Part shown: piece by piece, positions 16,928 to 26,360 of the stretch
How the letters are laid out: each line of letters begins with the position of its first letter
How positions within the stretch are numbered: position 1 is the stretch's first letter
Source of the DNA: Bradyrhizobium campsiandrae
GTDB lineage: Bacteria; Pseudomonadota; Alphaproteobacteria; Rhizobiales; Xanthobacteraceae
DNA: 64,000 nt
Assembly (NCBI RefSeq): GCF_014529705.1
Contig: NZ_JAANIH010000043.1
Coordinates: forward strand, 1-64,000
Direction: 5' to 3'
Position numbers and translations under genes: made by a program
The notes under the pieces: generated by a model
What the model was told of the DNA's origin: nothing
The model's database searches: none
What the model saw: only the letters and a program-made list of their open reading frames with translations

Positions 16928-17380
16928 ATGATCAAGGTGAAGATCAACGGCCAGGAACAGAGCTGGGACGGCGACCCGGATCTCCCGCTACTCTGGTTCC
17001 TGCGCGACGAAGCCGGCCTGACCGGCACGAAATTCGGTTGCGGCAAGGCGCTCTGCGGCGCCTGCACTGTCATCGTCGATAAGGAAGCGGTGCGGTCCTG
17101 CATCACATCGATCAACGACGTGGCGGGGCGCGAAGTTACCACGATCGAAGGATTGCATCCGGATGGCGATCATCCCGTCCAGAAAGCCTGGCGCCAGGTC
17201 AATGTTCCCCAATGCGGCTTCTGCCAGGCCGGCCAGATCATGCAGGCCGCGGCGCTCCTGATGGACAATCCAAAACCGTCGCATGACCAGATCCGCGAGG
17301 CGATGTCCGGCAACATCTGCCGCTGCGGCTGCTACCAGCGCATCGAAAACGCCGTCCATCTCGCATCGACGGGAGTGTGA
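16928..17380 (+). CDS. (2Fe-2S)-binding small subunit of an IorAB-type molybdenum hydroxylase
   Basis: A 150-residue protein with two iron-sulfur clusters. The plant-ferredoxin-type cluster is bound by FGCGKALCGACTV (Cys38, Cys43, Cys46) and Cys58; the second by QCGFCQAG and NICRCGCYQR. It matches the small subunit of isoquinoline 1-oxidoreductase and periplasmic aldehyde dehydrogenases of the xanthine oxidase family. It carries electrons from the molybdenum subunit encoded one base later. No signal is present; it is probably co-exported with its Tat-signal partner. ATG at 16928 is preceded by GAGGGAC. Confidence 0.92.
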   Translation: MIKVKINGQEQSWDGDPDLPLLWFLRDEAGLTGTKFGCGKALCGACTVIVDKEAVRSCITSINDVAGREVTTIEGLHPDGDHPVQKAWRQVNVPQCGFCQAGQIMQAAALLMDNPKPSHDQIREAMSGNICRCGCYQRIENAVHLASTGV

Positions 17381-17381
17381 C

Positions 17382-19709
17382 ATGAATTTCATCGACAATC
17401 CCGGCAAGCTCCATAACTTCCAAAAACGTGGCTTCGAAAAGAACATCAAGGTCGAGAAGATCTCGCGCCGCAACATCCTGAAGGGGCTCGGCATCACCGG
17501 CGGCTTCGTACTTGCCGCACCCGTGATGACGCGCCAGGCCTTTGCCTATGAGACCGGCGCCGGCAAAATGCCCCATGGCGTCGTGGTCGATCCTCGCGTG
17601 TTCGTCGCGGTCGCGCCCGACGGCATCGTGACCATCCTCGCCCATCGCTCCGAGATGGGCACCGGCGTGCGCACCAGCCTGCCCCTGATCGTGGCCGAGG
17701 AGATGGAGGCCGACTGGTCCAAGGTCAAGGTCCAGCAGGCTCATGGCGACGAGGTCAAGTTCGGCAACCAGGACACCGACGGCTCGCGCAGCACGCGACA
17801 CTATCTGGTCCCGATGCGCCAGATCGGCGCCTCGGCCCGCACCATGCTGGAGCAGGCCGCCGCCAAGCGCTGGGGCGTGCCTGCAACGGAGGTGAAGGCG
17901 GTCAATCACGAGGTCGTCCACAGCGCGAGCGGACGCAAGCTCGGCTTCGGCGAGCTCGCGGCCGACGCCGCCAAGGAATCGGTGCCTGCTGTCGAAGGCC
18001 TCAAGCTGAAGGACCCGAAGGACTTCCGCTATCTCGGCAAGGGCGAGGTCGGCATCGTCGATCTCCACGACATCACCACCGGCAAGGCGCGCTACGGTGC
18101 CGACGTGCGCCTGCCGGGCATGAAATACGCCGTGATCGCGCGGCCGCCGGTGACCGGCGGCAAGCTCACATCATTCGATCCGGACGCGGCGCTCAAGGTG
18201 CCCGGCGTCGAGAAGGTGATGAAGGTTCAGGGTTGGCCGTGGCCATCGAAATTCCAGCCGCTCGGCGGTGTCGCGGTGATCGCACGCAATACCGGCGCCG
18301 CGATCAAGGGCCGCGACGCGCTGAAATTGGTCTGGGATGATGGCGCCAACGCCAAATACGACTCGGTCGCCTACCGCAAGGAGCTCGAGGAGGCGTCGCG
18401 CAAGCCGGGACTCGTCCTGCGCAAGGAGGGCGATGCGGATGTCGCCCTGAAGAGCGCCGACAAGGTCGTGGTCGGCGAGTACTACATCCCTCATCTCGCC
18501 CATGTCAGCATGGAGCCGCCGGTCGCAGTGGCCGACGTCAAGGGCGACAAGGCCGAGATCTGGGCACCGGTGCAGAGCCCCGGCGGCACGCGCGAGGACG
18601 TCGCCAAGACGCTCGGCATTCCCGAGGGTAACGTCACCGTCAACGTGACGCTGCTCGGCGGCGGTTTCGGCCGGAAGTCGAAATGCGACTACGCGCTCGA
18701 GGCCGCCCTGCTGTCGAAGGAGCTCGGCGCGCCGGTCAAGGTGCAATGGACGCGCGAGGACGACATCCATAACGGCTTCCTCCACACCGTCTCGGTGGAA
18801 CGGATCGAAGCGGGCCTCGACAAGGATGGCAAGGTGATCGCCTGGCGCCACCGCAGCGTGGCGCCCAGCATCGCCTCGACTTTCGCCGCCGGTACGGTCC
18901 ACCAGGCCTCCTTCGAGATCGGCATGGGCCTCGTCGACATGCCGTTCGAGATCGCCAACATCTCCTGCGAGAATCCGGAAGCCGCCGCGCACACCCGCAT
19001 CGGCTGGTTCCGCTCGGTCTCGAACATCCCTCGCGCCTTCGCGGTGCAGTCGATGGTCGGCGAGATCGCGAACGCGACAGGACGCGACCAGAAAGAGACG
19101 CTCCTGGCGTTGATTGGAAGCCCCCGCATCGTCAAGCCCGCGGTGAAGGACCTCTGGAACTACGGCGAGCCCTATGACAGCTACCCGATCGACACCGCGC
19201 GCCTGCGCAGGGTGGTCGAGCTGGTCGCCGACAAGGGCGAATGGGGCCGCCAGGTGCCGAAAGGCCACGGGCTCGGCATCGCCGTGCACCGCAGCTTCGT
19301 CAGCTACATCGCAACCATCGTCGAGGTCGCGGTCGACGAGAAGGGCAAGCTGACGGTGCCGCGGGTCGATACCGCGATCGACTGCGGTACTTATGTCAAC
19401 CCGGAGCGGGTTGCTTCGCAGATCGAGGGCGCGGCGATCATGGGCCTGAGCCTCGCCAAATATGGCGCGATCACCTTCAAGGACGGCAAGGTGGAGCAGA
19501 ACAATTTTGACGACTTCCAAGTCGTCAGGATCGACGAAGCACCGCTGGTGACCAACGTCCACATCGTCCCGCCGGGCCCGGACACGCCGCCGAGCGGCGT
19601 CGGCGAACCCGGCGTGCCGCCCTTCGCCCCGGCGCTGATCAACGCCATCTTCGCGGCGACCGGCAAGCGCATCCGCACGCTTCCGATCGGCAAGCAATTG
19701 GAGGCATAA
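17382..19709 (+). CDS. Molybdopterin-binding large subunit, IorB / aldehyde dehydrogenase type
   Basis: A 775-residue xanthine-dehydrogenase-family large subunit with a twin-arginine signal (SRRNILKGLGITGGFVLAAP, Arg29-Arg30), so the holoenzyme acts in the periplasm. Cofactor motifs include QSPGGTREDVAK, GGGFGRKS, GWFRSVSNIPRAF and, near the end, the catalytic-Glu region GVGEPGVPPFAPALINAI. Family members hydroxylate N-heterocycles or oxidise aldehydes. Given the nearby alcohol dehydrogenases, periplasmic aldehyde oxidation is a reasonable guess. The cytochrome c subunit that completes many of these enzymes is not adjacent. Confidence 0.9.
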   Translation: MNFIDNPGKLHNFQKRGFEKNIKVEKISRRNILKGLGITGGFVLAAPVMTRQAFAYETGAGKMPHGVVVDPRVFVAVAPDGIVTILAHRSEMGTGVRTSLPLIVAEEMEADWSKVKVQQAHGDEVKFGNQDTDGSRSTRHYLVPMRQIGASARTMLEQAAAKRWGVPATEVKAVNHEVVHSASGRKLGFGELAADAAKESVPAVEGLKLKDPKDFRYLGKGEVGIVDLHDITTGKARYGADVRLPGMKYAVIARPPVTGGKLTSFDPDAALKVPGVEKVMKVQGWPWPSKFQPLGGVAVIARNTGAAIKGRDALKLVWDDGANAKYDSVAYRKELEEASRKPGLVLRKEGDADVALKSADKVVVGEYYIPHLAHVSMEPPVAVADVKGDKAEIWAPVQSPGGTREDVAKTLGIPEGNVTVNVTLLGGGFGRKSKCDYALEAALLSKELGAPVKVQWTREDDIHNGFLHTVSVERIEAGLDKDGKVIAWRHRSVAPSIASTFAAGTVHQASFEIGMGLVDMPFEIANISCENPEAAAHTRIGWFRSVSNIPRAFAVQSMVGEIANATGRDQKETLLALIGSPRIVKPAVKDLWNYGEPYDSYPIDTARLRRVVELVADKGEWGRQVPKGHGLGIAVHRSFVSYIATIVEVAVDEKGKLTVPRVDTAIDCGTYVNPERVASQIEGAAIMGLSLAKYGAITFKDGKVEQNNFDDFQVVRIDEAPLVTNVHIVPPGPDTPPSGVGEPGVPPFAPALINAIFAATGKRIRTLPIGKQLEA

Positions 19710-19738
19710 CGGAACACAAGCGGCCTCGCGCCGTTTCC

Positions 19739-19765
19739 CATCGATCTGACAGGAGCAGATCGATG
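19739..19765 (+). promoter_or_regulatory. Hairpin enclosing the ribosome-binding site and start codon of the next gene
   Basis: A perfect 10-base stem (CATCGATCTG with CAGATCGATG) flanks the loop ACAGGAG. The loop is the Shine-Dalgarno sequence and the last three bases of the right arm are the ATG of the gene at 19763. Folding would hide the start codon, so translation may be structure-controlled. Confidence 0.5.
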
Positions 19766-20026
19766 ACCAACAACCTAAGGGCGCTCGCAGTCTCGCTGCT
19801 GTCGAGCGCCTTTCTTTTGACCAATGCGGCCGCATTCGCGCAGAACAGCAGCACCACGCCGCCGACCACGGCGACGCGCCCTACCGCGCCGGAGCAGAGC
19901 TCCCTTCCCAACGCCAGCGCCCCGCCGGCCTCGACCACCCAGACCACCGGGCAGCACAATCCGGATCCGAAGGTTCGCGAGATGAACCAGGCGGAGAAGG
20001 ACAAGGTCGAGCGCGAGGGGAAGTAG
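19763..20026 (+). CDS. Small exported Thr/Pro/Ala-rich protein
   Basis: An 87-residue protein with a signal peptide (about 1-27, ending AFAQ) and a disordered mature part rich in Thr, Pro, Ser and Ala (STTPPTTATRPTAPEQSS). It ends in a charged helix-prone tail (KVREMNQAEKDKVEREGK). No domain is recognised. The start codon and ribosome-binding site lie inside the hairpin at 19739-19765. Composition resembles the exported protein at 5903, which also neighbours PQQ genes. Confidence 0.6.
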   Translation: MTNNLRALAVSLLSSAFLLTNAAAFAQNSSTTPPTTATRPTAPEQSSLPNASAPPASTTQTTGQHNPDPKVREMNQAEKDKVEREGK

Positions 20027-20050
20027 TTGCTGACGATTGCACGTTGATGT

Positions 20051-20204
20051 GCCCTCTCCCCTTGTGGGAGAGGGCTGCGATGCCGGTCGCTACAATCTCA
20101 CTTGGGTGAGGGGTTTCTCTCCGCGCATTCATCTCGCGATTGAATTCGTGAAGAGAACCCCTCATCCGGCGCTTCGCGCCACCTTCTCCCACAAGGGGAG
20201 AAGG
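20051..20204. repeat. Dispersed intergenic palindromic repeat, copy 2
   Basis: It has the same architecture as the element at 915-1068: a left end CCCTCTCCCCTTGTGGGAGA, a right end TTCTCCCACAAGGGGAGAAG and the shared internal segment CTCATCCGGCGCTTCGCGCC. The middle of the two copies differs, so this is a mosaic palindromic family rather than a recent duplication. Confidence 0.78.
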
Positions 20205-20297
20205 AAAATCCCATCGCCACACGCAAAAGGCGGCGGACGTTGCCGTCCGCCGCCTTTGCCCCCTGTCGCTCCGCTACCCTCGATCCGCCTGCGGAGC

Positions 20298-22022
20298 TTA
20301 TTTCTTCAGCGCGAACACCCAGATCACGCCGCCTTGCGGCACGTTGGACTCGATGCCGATGTTGTTGGTCGCGAGCGCGTCCTGGATGCGCTGCGCGTCC
20401 ACGCCCCAGCCAGACTGGATCGCGATGTATTGCGTGCCGTCGATCTCATAGGACATCGGCATGCCCATGATGCCGGAGTTGGTCTTCTGCTCCCAGAGCA
20501 GCTCGCCGGTCTTGGCGTTGAAGGCGCGGAAGTTGCGATCGTTGGTGCCGCCGGCAAAGACGAGGTCGCCTGCGGTGGCCGTGACCGAGCCGAACATCTG
20601 CGACTTCGGGAAGTTGTGCTGCCACACCTTCTTGCCGGTCGCGGGATCCCAGGCCTGGATCTCGCCGAAATGGTCGGCGCCCGGCTTGGTCTTCAGCCCG
20701 ATATCCTCCGGCTTGGTGCCGAGCCAGAGCTCGCCGGGCTTGAGCGCGATCTTTTCGCCGGTGAAGCCGCCGCAGAAATTCTCGTTGGCGGGCACGTAGA
20801 CGAGGCCGGTCTTCTGACTGTAGGCCGCCGACGGCCAGTCCTTGCCGCCCCATAGCGACGGGCAGAACTCCACGCGCTTGCCGACGACAGGCTTGTGCGC
20901 GGGATCGAGGATCGGCTTGCCGTTCTCGTCGACGCCCTTCCAGACGTCGGTCGAGACGAACGGCCAGCCGGCGACGTAGTTGATCTTGGTCGGTGTGCGC
21001 TCGAGCACCCAGAAGATCGCATCGCGGCCTGGGTGGATCAGGCTCTTGATGCTGCGGCCGTCGCGTTGCAGATCAACGAGCATCGGCGCGTCGACCTCGT
21101 CCCAGTCCCAGGAATCGTTCTGATGGTACTGGTGGTAGGTCTTGATCTTGCCGCTGGCCGGATCGAGCGCGAGCACCGACGAGGTGTAGAGATTGTCGCC
21201 GGGATGCATCTCGCCGGGCCACGGGGCGGCGTTGCCGACGCCCCAATAGATGGTCTTGGTGTCCTTGTCATAGGTGCCGGTCATCCAGGCCGAGCCGCCG
21301 CCGTTCTTCCAGTCGTCGCCCTGCCAGGTGTCATGACCTGGCTCGCCTTCGCCCGGAATGGTGAAGGTACGCCACAGCTCCTTGCCGTCCTTGGCATCGA
21401 AGGCGGCGACATAGCCGCGCACGCCGAACTCGCCGCCGGAGCCGCCGACGATGACCTTGCCGTCGACGATCAGCGGCATCAGGGTCATGTACTGACCCTT
21501 CTTGTAATCCTGCACCTTGGTGTCCCACACCACCTTGCCGGTCTTGGCATCGAGCGCGACGACGTGGTCGTCGGTGGTTGCGAGATAGAGCTTGTCTTCC
21601 CACAGGCCGACGCCGCGGCTGGTCGGATGGAGCTGGAACAGATCGTCGGGAAGCTGCCGCTTGTAGCGCCAATATTCGTCGCCGGTCTTCGCATTCAGCG
21701 CGATCACCTGCCCCATCGGCGTTGCCACGAACATCACGCCATTGTTGACGATCGGCGGCGCCTCGTGGCCCTCGACCACGCCGGTGGCAAACGTCCAGAC
21801 CGGCGTGAGGTTTTTCACATTCGAGGTGTTGATCTGGTCGAGCGGGCTATAGCCCTGCCCGTCATAGGTGCGCCGATAGAGCATCCAATTGCCCGGCTCC
21901 GGATTCTCCAGGCGTTGCTGGGTGACGGGCGCGTAGCTTTCGATCGGGCCGGCGATCGCGGCGGTTGAGACAATGCAGGTGAAGGCAACGAAGCCGGACA
22001 AAAACCATTGCTTTGTGGTCAT
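20298..22022 (-). CDS. PQQ-dependent dehydrogenase of the methanol/ethanol family, lacking the vicinal disulfide
   Basis: Periplasmic quinoprotein of 574 residues (signal peptide about 1-24, AAIAG) with propeller W-motifs (DAKTGKVVW, DAKDGKELW). Metal-site residues are Glu198 (GGEFG) and Asn264 (GVGNAA), with Asp306 and the extra Asp308 in SWDWDEVD, so it also has the lanthanide-type second acid, but with Trp in place of Tyr between the two. The usual Cys-Cys pair is absent: the expected region reads FQLHPTSRGVG. It forms an operon with the upstream Rieske protein gene instead of a cytochrome c. The substrate is unknown; larger or polyfunctional alcohols are possible. Confidence 0.86.
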   Translation of the reverse strand: MTTKQWFLSGFVAFTCIVSTAAIAGPIESYAPVTQQRLENPEPGNWMLYRRTYDGQGYSPLDQINTSNVKNLTPVWTFATGVVEGHEAPPIVNNGVMFVATPMGQVIALNAKTGDEYWRYKRQLPDDLFQLHPTSRGVGLWEDKLYLATTDDHVVALDAKTGKVVWDTKVQDYKKGQYMTLMPLIVDGKVIVGGSGGEFGVRGYVAAFDAKDGKELWRTFTIPGEGEPGHDTWQGDDWKNGGGSAWMTGTYDKDTKTIYWGVGNAAPWPGEMHPGDNLYTSSVLALDPASGKIKTYHQYHQNDSWDWDEVDAPMLVDLQRDGRSIKSLIHPGRDAIFWVLERTPTKINYVAGWPFVSTDVWKGVDENGKPILDPAHKPVVGKRVEFCPSLWGGKDWPSAAYSQKTGLVYVPANENFCGGFTGEKIALKPGELWLGTKPEDIGLKTKPGADHFGEIQAWDPATGKKVWQHNFPKSQMFGSVTATAGDLVFAGGTNDRNFRAFNAKTGELLWEQKTNSGIMGMPMSYEIDGTQYIAIQSGWGVDAQRIQDALATNNIGIESNVPQGGVIWVFALKK

Positions 22023-22131
22023 GGACGTTTCCCCTTTGAATTCTTGCGAGTTGAATTCTTGTCGTTCGTCTCGTCGCCCGCTCGTTGGCGGACGCGACCT
22101 GTTGTGGCGCGCGGGCGCGGCCCGCGGCGTG

Positions 22132-22791
22132 TCATCCGGGCTGCGAGCCACCTACCTTTCCAACGAAAGGACCGGCGACCGTGAGCGAACCTTCGCTCAA
22201 CGACAGCGGCAGGGCCGCGAGCCGTCGCGGCGCGGGCCCGAACACGACCTGTGCGCCCTGGCGTGGATCGTATTCGGAGTTGTGGCAGGGACATTTGAAG
22301 ACGGTCATGTCGCCTCCCTGATCCGCCTTCACCCATTCCGAAACCGGACAAGCGGCATGAGCGCAGACCGCCGAATAGGCGACGATGCCGTCGGCTGCAC
22401 GCGTCCGCGTGGTCTCATCGAGCTCGTTCGGATCGAGCTTCACGACCAGAATCTCGTTCAGGCGCGAGCCGCTGCGAACGACAGAGGTTTTGGGATCCTT
22501 GGGCCAGGCGCGAACCGGCGGGCCGCCCAGCTTGAGGTCATCAGGCTTGACGAGTTGACCTTCGTTATCGCCCTCGGACAGGACCAGCAAATCGCCTTTT
22601 TGCGGCCGCTCGTCGGCACCCGGCTGATCGTCATCGGCCCTTGCCGGTGCGCAACAACCAAGACAGGCGGTGGTGGCAAGCGCCCCGAGCAGCAGATCTC
22701 GCCGCGTTTGCTCCGCGCTCACACCGGCTGTGGGTTCCGCAGTGTCGGAGGATGATGAAGCGATACTGAAGGATGTGCGCGACATGCACAC
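22132..22791 (-). CDS. Tat-exported Rieske (2Fe-2S) protein
   Basis: A 219-residue protein with a twin-arginine signal (TRRDLLLGALATTACLGC) and a C-terminal Rieske domain. Box I is CAHAACPV (ligands Cys143 and His145, with Cys148 for the disulfide); box II is CPCHNSEYD (ligands Cys167 and His170, with Cys169). The domain closes with FGPAPRRLAALPL, as in bc1-type Rieske proteins, but no cytochrome b gene is adjacent. It is directly upstream of the PQQ dehydrogenase (110 bases), suggesting that it takes electrons from that enzyme. The start could also be the Met at position 3. Confidence 0.88.
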   Translation of the reverse strand: MCMSRTSFSIASSSSDTAEPTAGVSAEQTRRDLLLGALATTACLGCCAPARADDDQPGADERPQKGDLLVLSEGDNEGQLVKPDDLKLGGPPVRAWPKDPKTSVVRSGSRLNEILVVKLDPNELDETTRTRAADGIVAYSAVCAHAACPVSEWVKADQGGDMTVFKCPCHNSEYDPRQGAQVVFGPAPRRLAALPLSLSEGSLTVAGPFVGKVGGSQPG

Positions 22792-22880
22792 TAGCAGGCG
22801 CTGGAACTCTGCCGAAATGAAGGCAAAGAATTGGCGCCGCAGTGCATCAATATGGCTTTGCTCGCATTGAGCGAACGCGA

Positions 22881-22894
22881 TTGCACGCGTTCAA
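22881..22894. promoter_or_regulatory. FixK/FNR-like box upstream of the Rieske-PQQ dehydrogenase operon
   Basis: TTGC-ACGCGT-TCAA fits the Bradyrhizobium FixK2 consensus TTG(A/C)-N6-(T/G)CAA and has a palindromic core. It lies about 90 bases before the Rieske start. A single match of this short motif could be chance; it is listed as a candidate for low-oxygen control. Confidence 0.35.
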
Positions 22895-23050
22895 ACACGT
22901 TTTTGCCTTTGCAACGTCATCTCGCGCGATCGGCATGATGATTTTGCAGATCAGACCGATGATGCGGGAATTGGTGCGCCGCGCTCTGAGTGATGTGAAC
23001 CAATCTCAACGCGATTCAACTTGCACGTTTCGCATGCACGAGGGTCTTAC

Positions 23051-23521
23051 TCACGACCTCAATAGGTGACGCGGCGCGGCAATCCGGCCGGCGATCGTTG
23101 CCGATGCCATCTCAAAGCTATCGGCGATGCGGCGGGCCTTGTCGATGAAGAGGTTCGCCGCCGATGGCGGGCAGACTTCACGCGCGGTCTGTTCGAACAG
23201 ATCGAGCCAGCGGTCGAAATGATCGCCGATCAGGCCGAGCGGCACATGGGCGCGCATCGGCGAGCCGTGATAGCGGCCGCTCATCAGCACGACCGACGAC
23301 CAGAAATCCCTGAGCTTGGCGAGATGCTCGTCCCAATTCTGGACGATCGCGAACACAGGCCCGAGCAGCGGGTCTTCACGCACGCGGCCATAGAAGCGCG
23401 TGACGAGTTCCCCAATCATCTCCTCCGTGATCCCGGTGCGCTCGATCGCATCCTGGGTCAGCAGGTTCCGCCGCGCGGCCGCTGCCTCGCGCTCGGCCTT
23501 CAGTCGATCCGACATATCCAT
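23051..23521 (-). CDS. Group III truncated haemoglobin
   Basis: A 156-residue globin of the group III truncated type. Visible features are the B-helix region LVTRFYGRVREDPLLGPVF, the CD/E region NWDEHLAKLRDFWSSVVLMS and the proximal-His region RAHVPLGLIGDHFDRW. Such proteins bind oxygen or nitric oxide and are linked to microaerobic or NO stress in rhizobia. The start at 23521 (MDMSDRLKAE) is preferred; the long upstream reading is proline- and arginine-rich. ATG at 23515 is an alternative. It lies convergent to nothing and about 130 bases before the acyl-CoA dehydrogenase gene on the same strand. Confidence 0.85.
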   Translation of the reverse strand: MDMSDRLKAEREAAAARRNLLTQDAIERTGITEEMIGELVTRFYGRVREDPLLGPVFAIVQNWDEHLAKLRDFWSSVVLMSGRYHGSPMRAHVPLGLIGDHFDRWLDLFEQTAREVCPPSAANLFIDKARRIADSFEMASATIAGRIAAPRHLLRS

Positions 23522-23651
23522 TGCGTTCCGCTTGTTGTTCCCGCGGGGCCGCCCATTCGACATTGTCGGGCCAATTGCGCGCGACGTCTTTGTCGTAGCG
23601 CAAATCGCAGGCTCGGGCGGCGGACACCAAGGCCCGCCGCCCGCGCCGTGG

Positions 23652-24503
<852 letters not shown>

Positions 24504-24764
24504 AGCCTGAAGTCCTTCTCGTTGGGCGGGCGCGGCCTTGAGCGGCAACCTGCCCGGTTTGACCTGAATTTCGAGCCGCGGCGCCCCACGTGCTGCACCG
24601 CATCCAGGCTCATCCTTAGCGCATCCGTGGCGAGAATAAAGCCGCCTTTCCCCATCGACGAGGCATGATTTGGCGATCTCGGGGCCCGATCGGCCCCAGT
24701 CTTGCGGCAGGTCGCCCCTGGAATCACCGAGGGCGCCGGCCGGCACCCGCGGCGATGGACCCGC

Positions 24765-26186
24765 CTAGAATTTCAACGTGGTCCGCAGTCCGAACACCGA
24801 GGCGTTTCCGAGCGGCTTACCGGCAAGCGGGCCGGACGGCAGCGTTGCGCCGCCGCCGGGATGAATGATGTATTGAAAATTCGGCTGAACCGTCCAGCCA
24901 TCCCGGATTTGATATTGGTAGACCGCGGTGAGCAATCCCTCGAAACTCCGCACCGGCCAATTCGGCGCGACCAGAGCCCGGTAGTCCGCATCGAGCGCCT
25001 GGGCGCGCTTCGACACATGGGCGTAGCCGGCGGCGATCCCGAACTTGTCGTCCGGCCGATGCTCGTCCAGACCGACGAACTCGATGCCGCCATCGGCATA
25101 GAGATCAATCAAATTGCGATCGGCCGGCGCGCCGGAGGCGCGGGCAAAGACGCCGATGCCGCGGTCGTCGCTGTGCGGCACGCGATAGACCTGCTGCTCG
25201 AACACGGCCCAACCGCCGATATCGCCTGACAGCAACATCGGCGCCCCGCTGCTGGTGGGTGCAGCGAGCGATACGCCGTTGGATGCAAACCGTTGATCGG
25301 CGAATGCGCCCAAATGACGCCAGCCGCCGAACTTAATCTGGCCGGCAAGATTCGGGTCGCCCTTCTTGTTGTTCCAGGCATATTGAATCTGGCCGAGCAG
25401 AAGCGGCGGATCGTTGACGCGGAAGTTGACGCCGTATCGGTCGCGCTCTTGGGGATCGCCGGGACCGGGCCCCGCCTGATCGCCATCGAAGATCCCGCCG
25501 AGGACGGTGAGCTGGTCAGTGACGTTGACCAGAAGCCTCGCGCCCATCGCAGCCAGCGGTGGCGATGGGCCACCGCTCGGCAGGTCGAGCGAGGTGATCG
25601 CCGGCCAGCCCATCGAGGCGTTGGTGAAAACGTCGGTGTATTTGGTGTTGAAGAACTCGCTGTCGGCCGCGAGCTGGCCGAGCTTCAGCGAGACTTTCTT
25701 CTCGCCCCACTGCTTCTCGAAATAAGCCTCGTAGAGCCGCGTCGACGGCAGTGCCTCGATCCCGCTCACGACGAAGAAATTCTGCAGATTGTCACGCGAC
25801 AGGCCGCCGCCGTGAATCTGAAACATGTTGGCGTGGAAAGTCAGCTTGTCGAGGCCGGCGAGCTTGTCCAGATCGACATCGATGGCAAGATTCAAGCGGC
25901 CCTCATAGATCGCGCCCTGCTTGACGCCGCCGGTCGCGTTGCCCAGCACCTCTCCGATGTACGTCGCCGCGAACTTCACCCCATATTTCTGCAGGGGGTT
26001 CGGCAGCAGGCCGAGCGTCTTCTCCTCAATTGTGCTTTCGCCCGTATCCGGATCGGCCGGCTTGTCGTCGTCCGTCTTCTTGTCTTCCTGGGCTATGGCC
26101 TGAACGCTGGCCAGCAGATATCCGCCGAGCACGATGGCTGCCATAAGCCGCAAAGCTGTATTGGATACCGACCGCGATCCGCTCAT
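24765..26186 (-). CDS. OprB-family carbohydrate-selective porin
   Basis: An outer-membrane protein of about 473 residues. A signal peptide ends near VQAIAQEDK, a charged linker follows (KKTDDDKPADPDTGESTIEE), then the OprB barrel opens with KYGVKFAATYIGEVLGN. Typical features are ARLYEAYFEKQW-like strands (here TRLYEAYFEKQW), KLGQLAADSEFF and the final LRTTLKF with a C-terminal Phe. It allows entry of sugars or other small hydrophilic solutes. ATG at 26186 is preferred because it places the hydrophobic leader near the N-terminus; 26258 is possible. It is transcribed away from the tungstate-type permease. Confidence 0.87.
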   Translation of the reverse strand: MSGSRSVSNTALRLMAAIVLGGYLLASVQAIAQEDKKTDDDKPADPDTGESTIEEKTLGLLPNPLQKYGVKFAATYIGEVLGNATGGVKQGAIYEGRLNLAIDVDLDKLAGLDKLTFHANMFQIHGGGLSRDNLQNFFVVSGIEALPSTRLYEAYFEKQWGEKKVSLKLGQLAADSEFFNTKYTDVFTNASMGWPAITSLDLPSGGPSPPLAAMGARLLVNVTDQLTVLGGIFDGDQAGPGPGDPQERDRYGVNFRVNDPPLLLGQIQYAWNNKKGDPNLAGQIKFGGWRHLGAFADQRFASNGVSLAAPTSSGAPMLLSGDIGGWAVFEQQVYRVPHSDDRGIGVFARASGAPADRNLIDLYADGGIEFVGLDEHRPDDKFGIAAGYAHVSKRAQALDADYRALVAPNWPVRSFEGLLTAVYQYQIRDGWTVQPNFQYIIHPGGGATLPSGPLAGKPLGNASVFGLRTTLKF

Positions 26187-26360
26187 CTCGTGGGGAATGG
26201 GACACGTCCGAGATACGGATTCAAGCGCAAACTGCGGATGGAACCGAGTGATGCTCAAGTGTACAATTCAGCACAGACGCTGCTCCTCTTCCATCAAGGC
26301 GGCATTCGGCTCCCCCTCCGAGCTGCTGCTGGATCTCCTGCCCGCACCGCACCATCCGGA

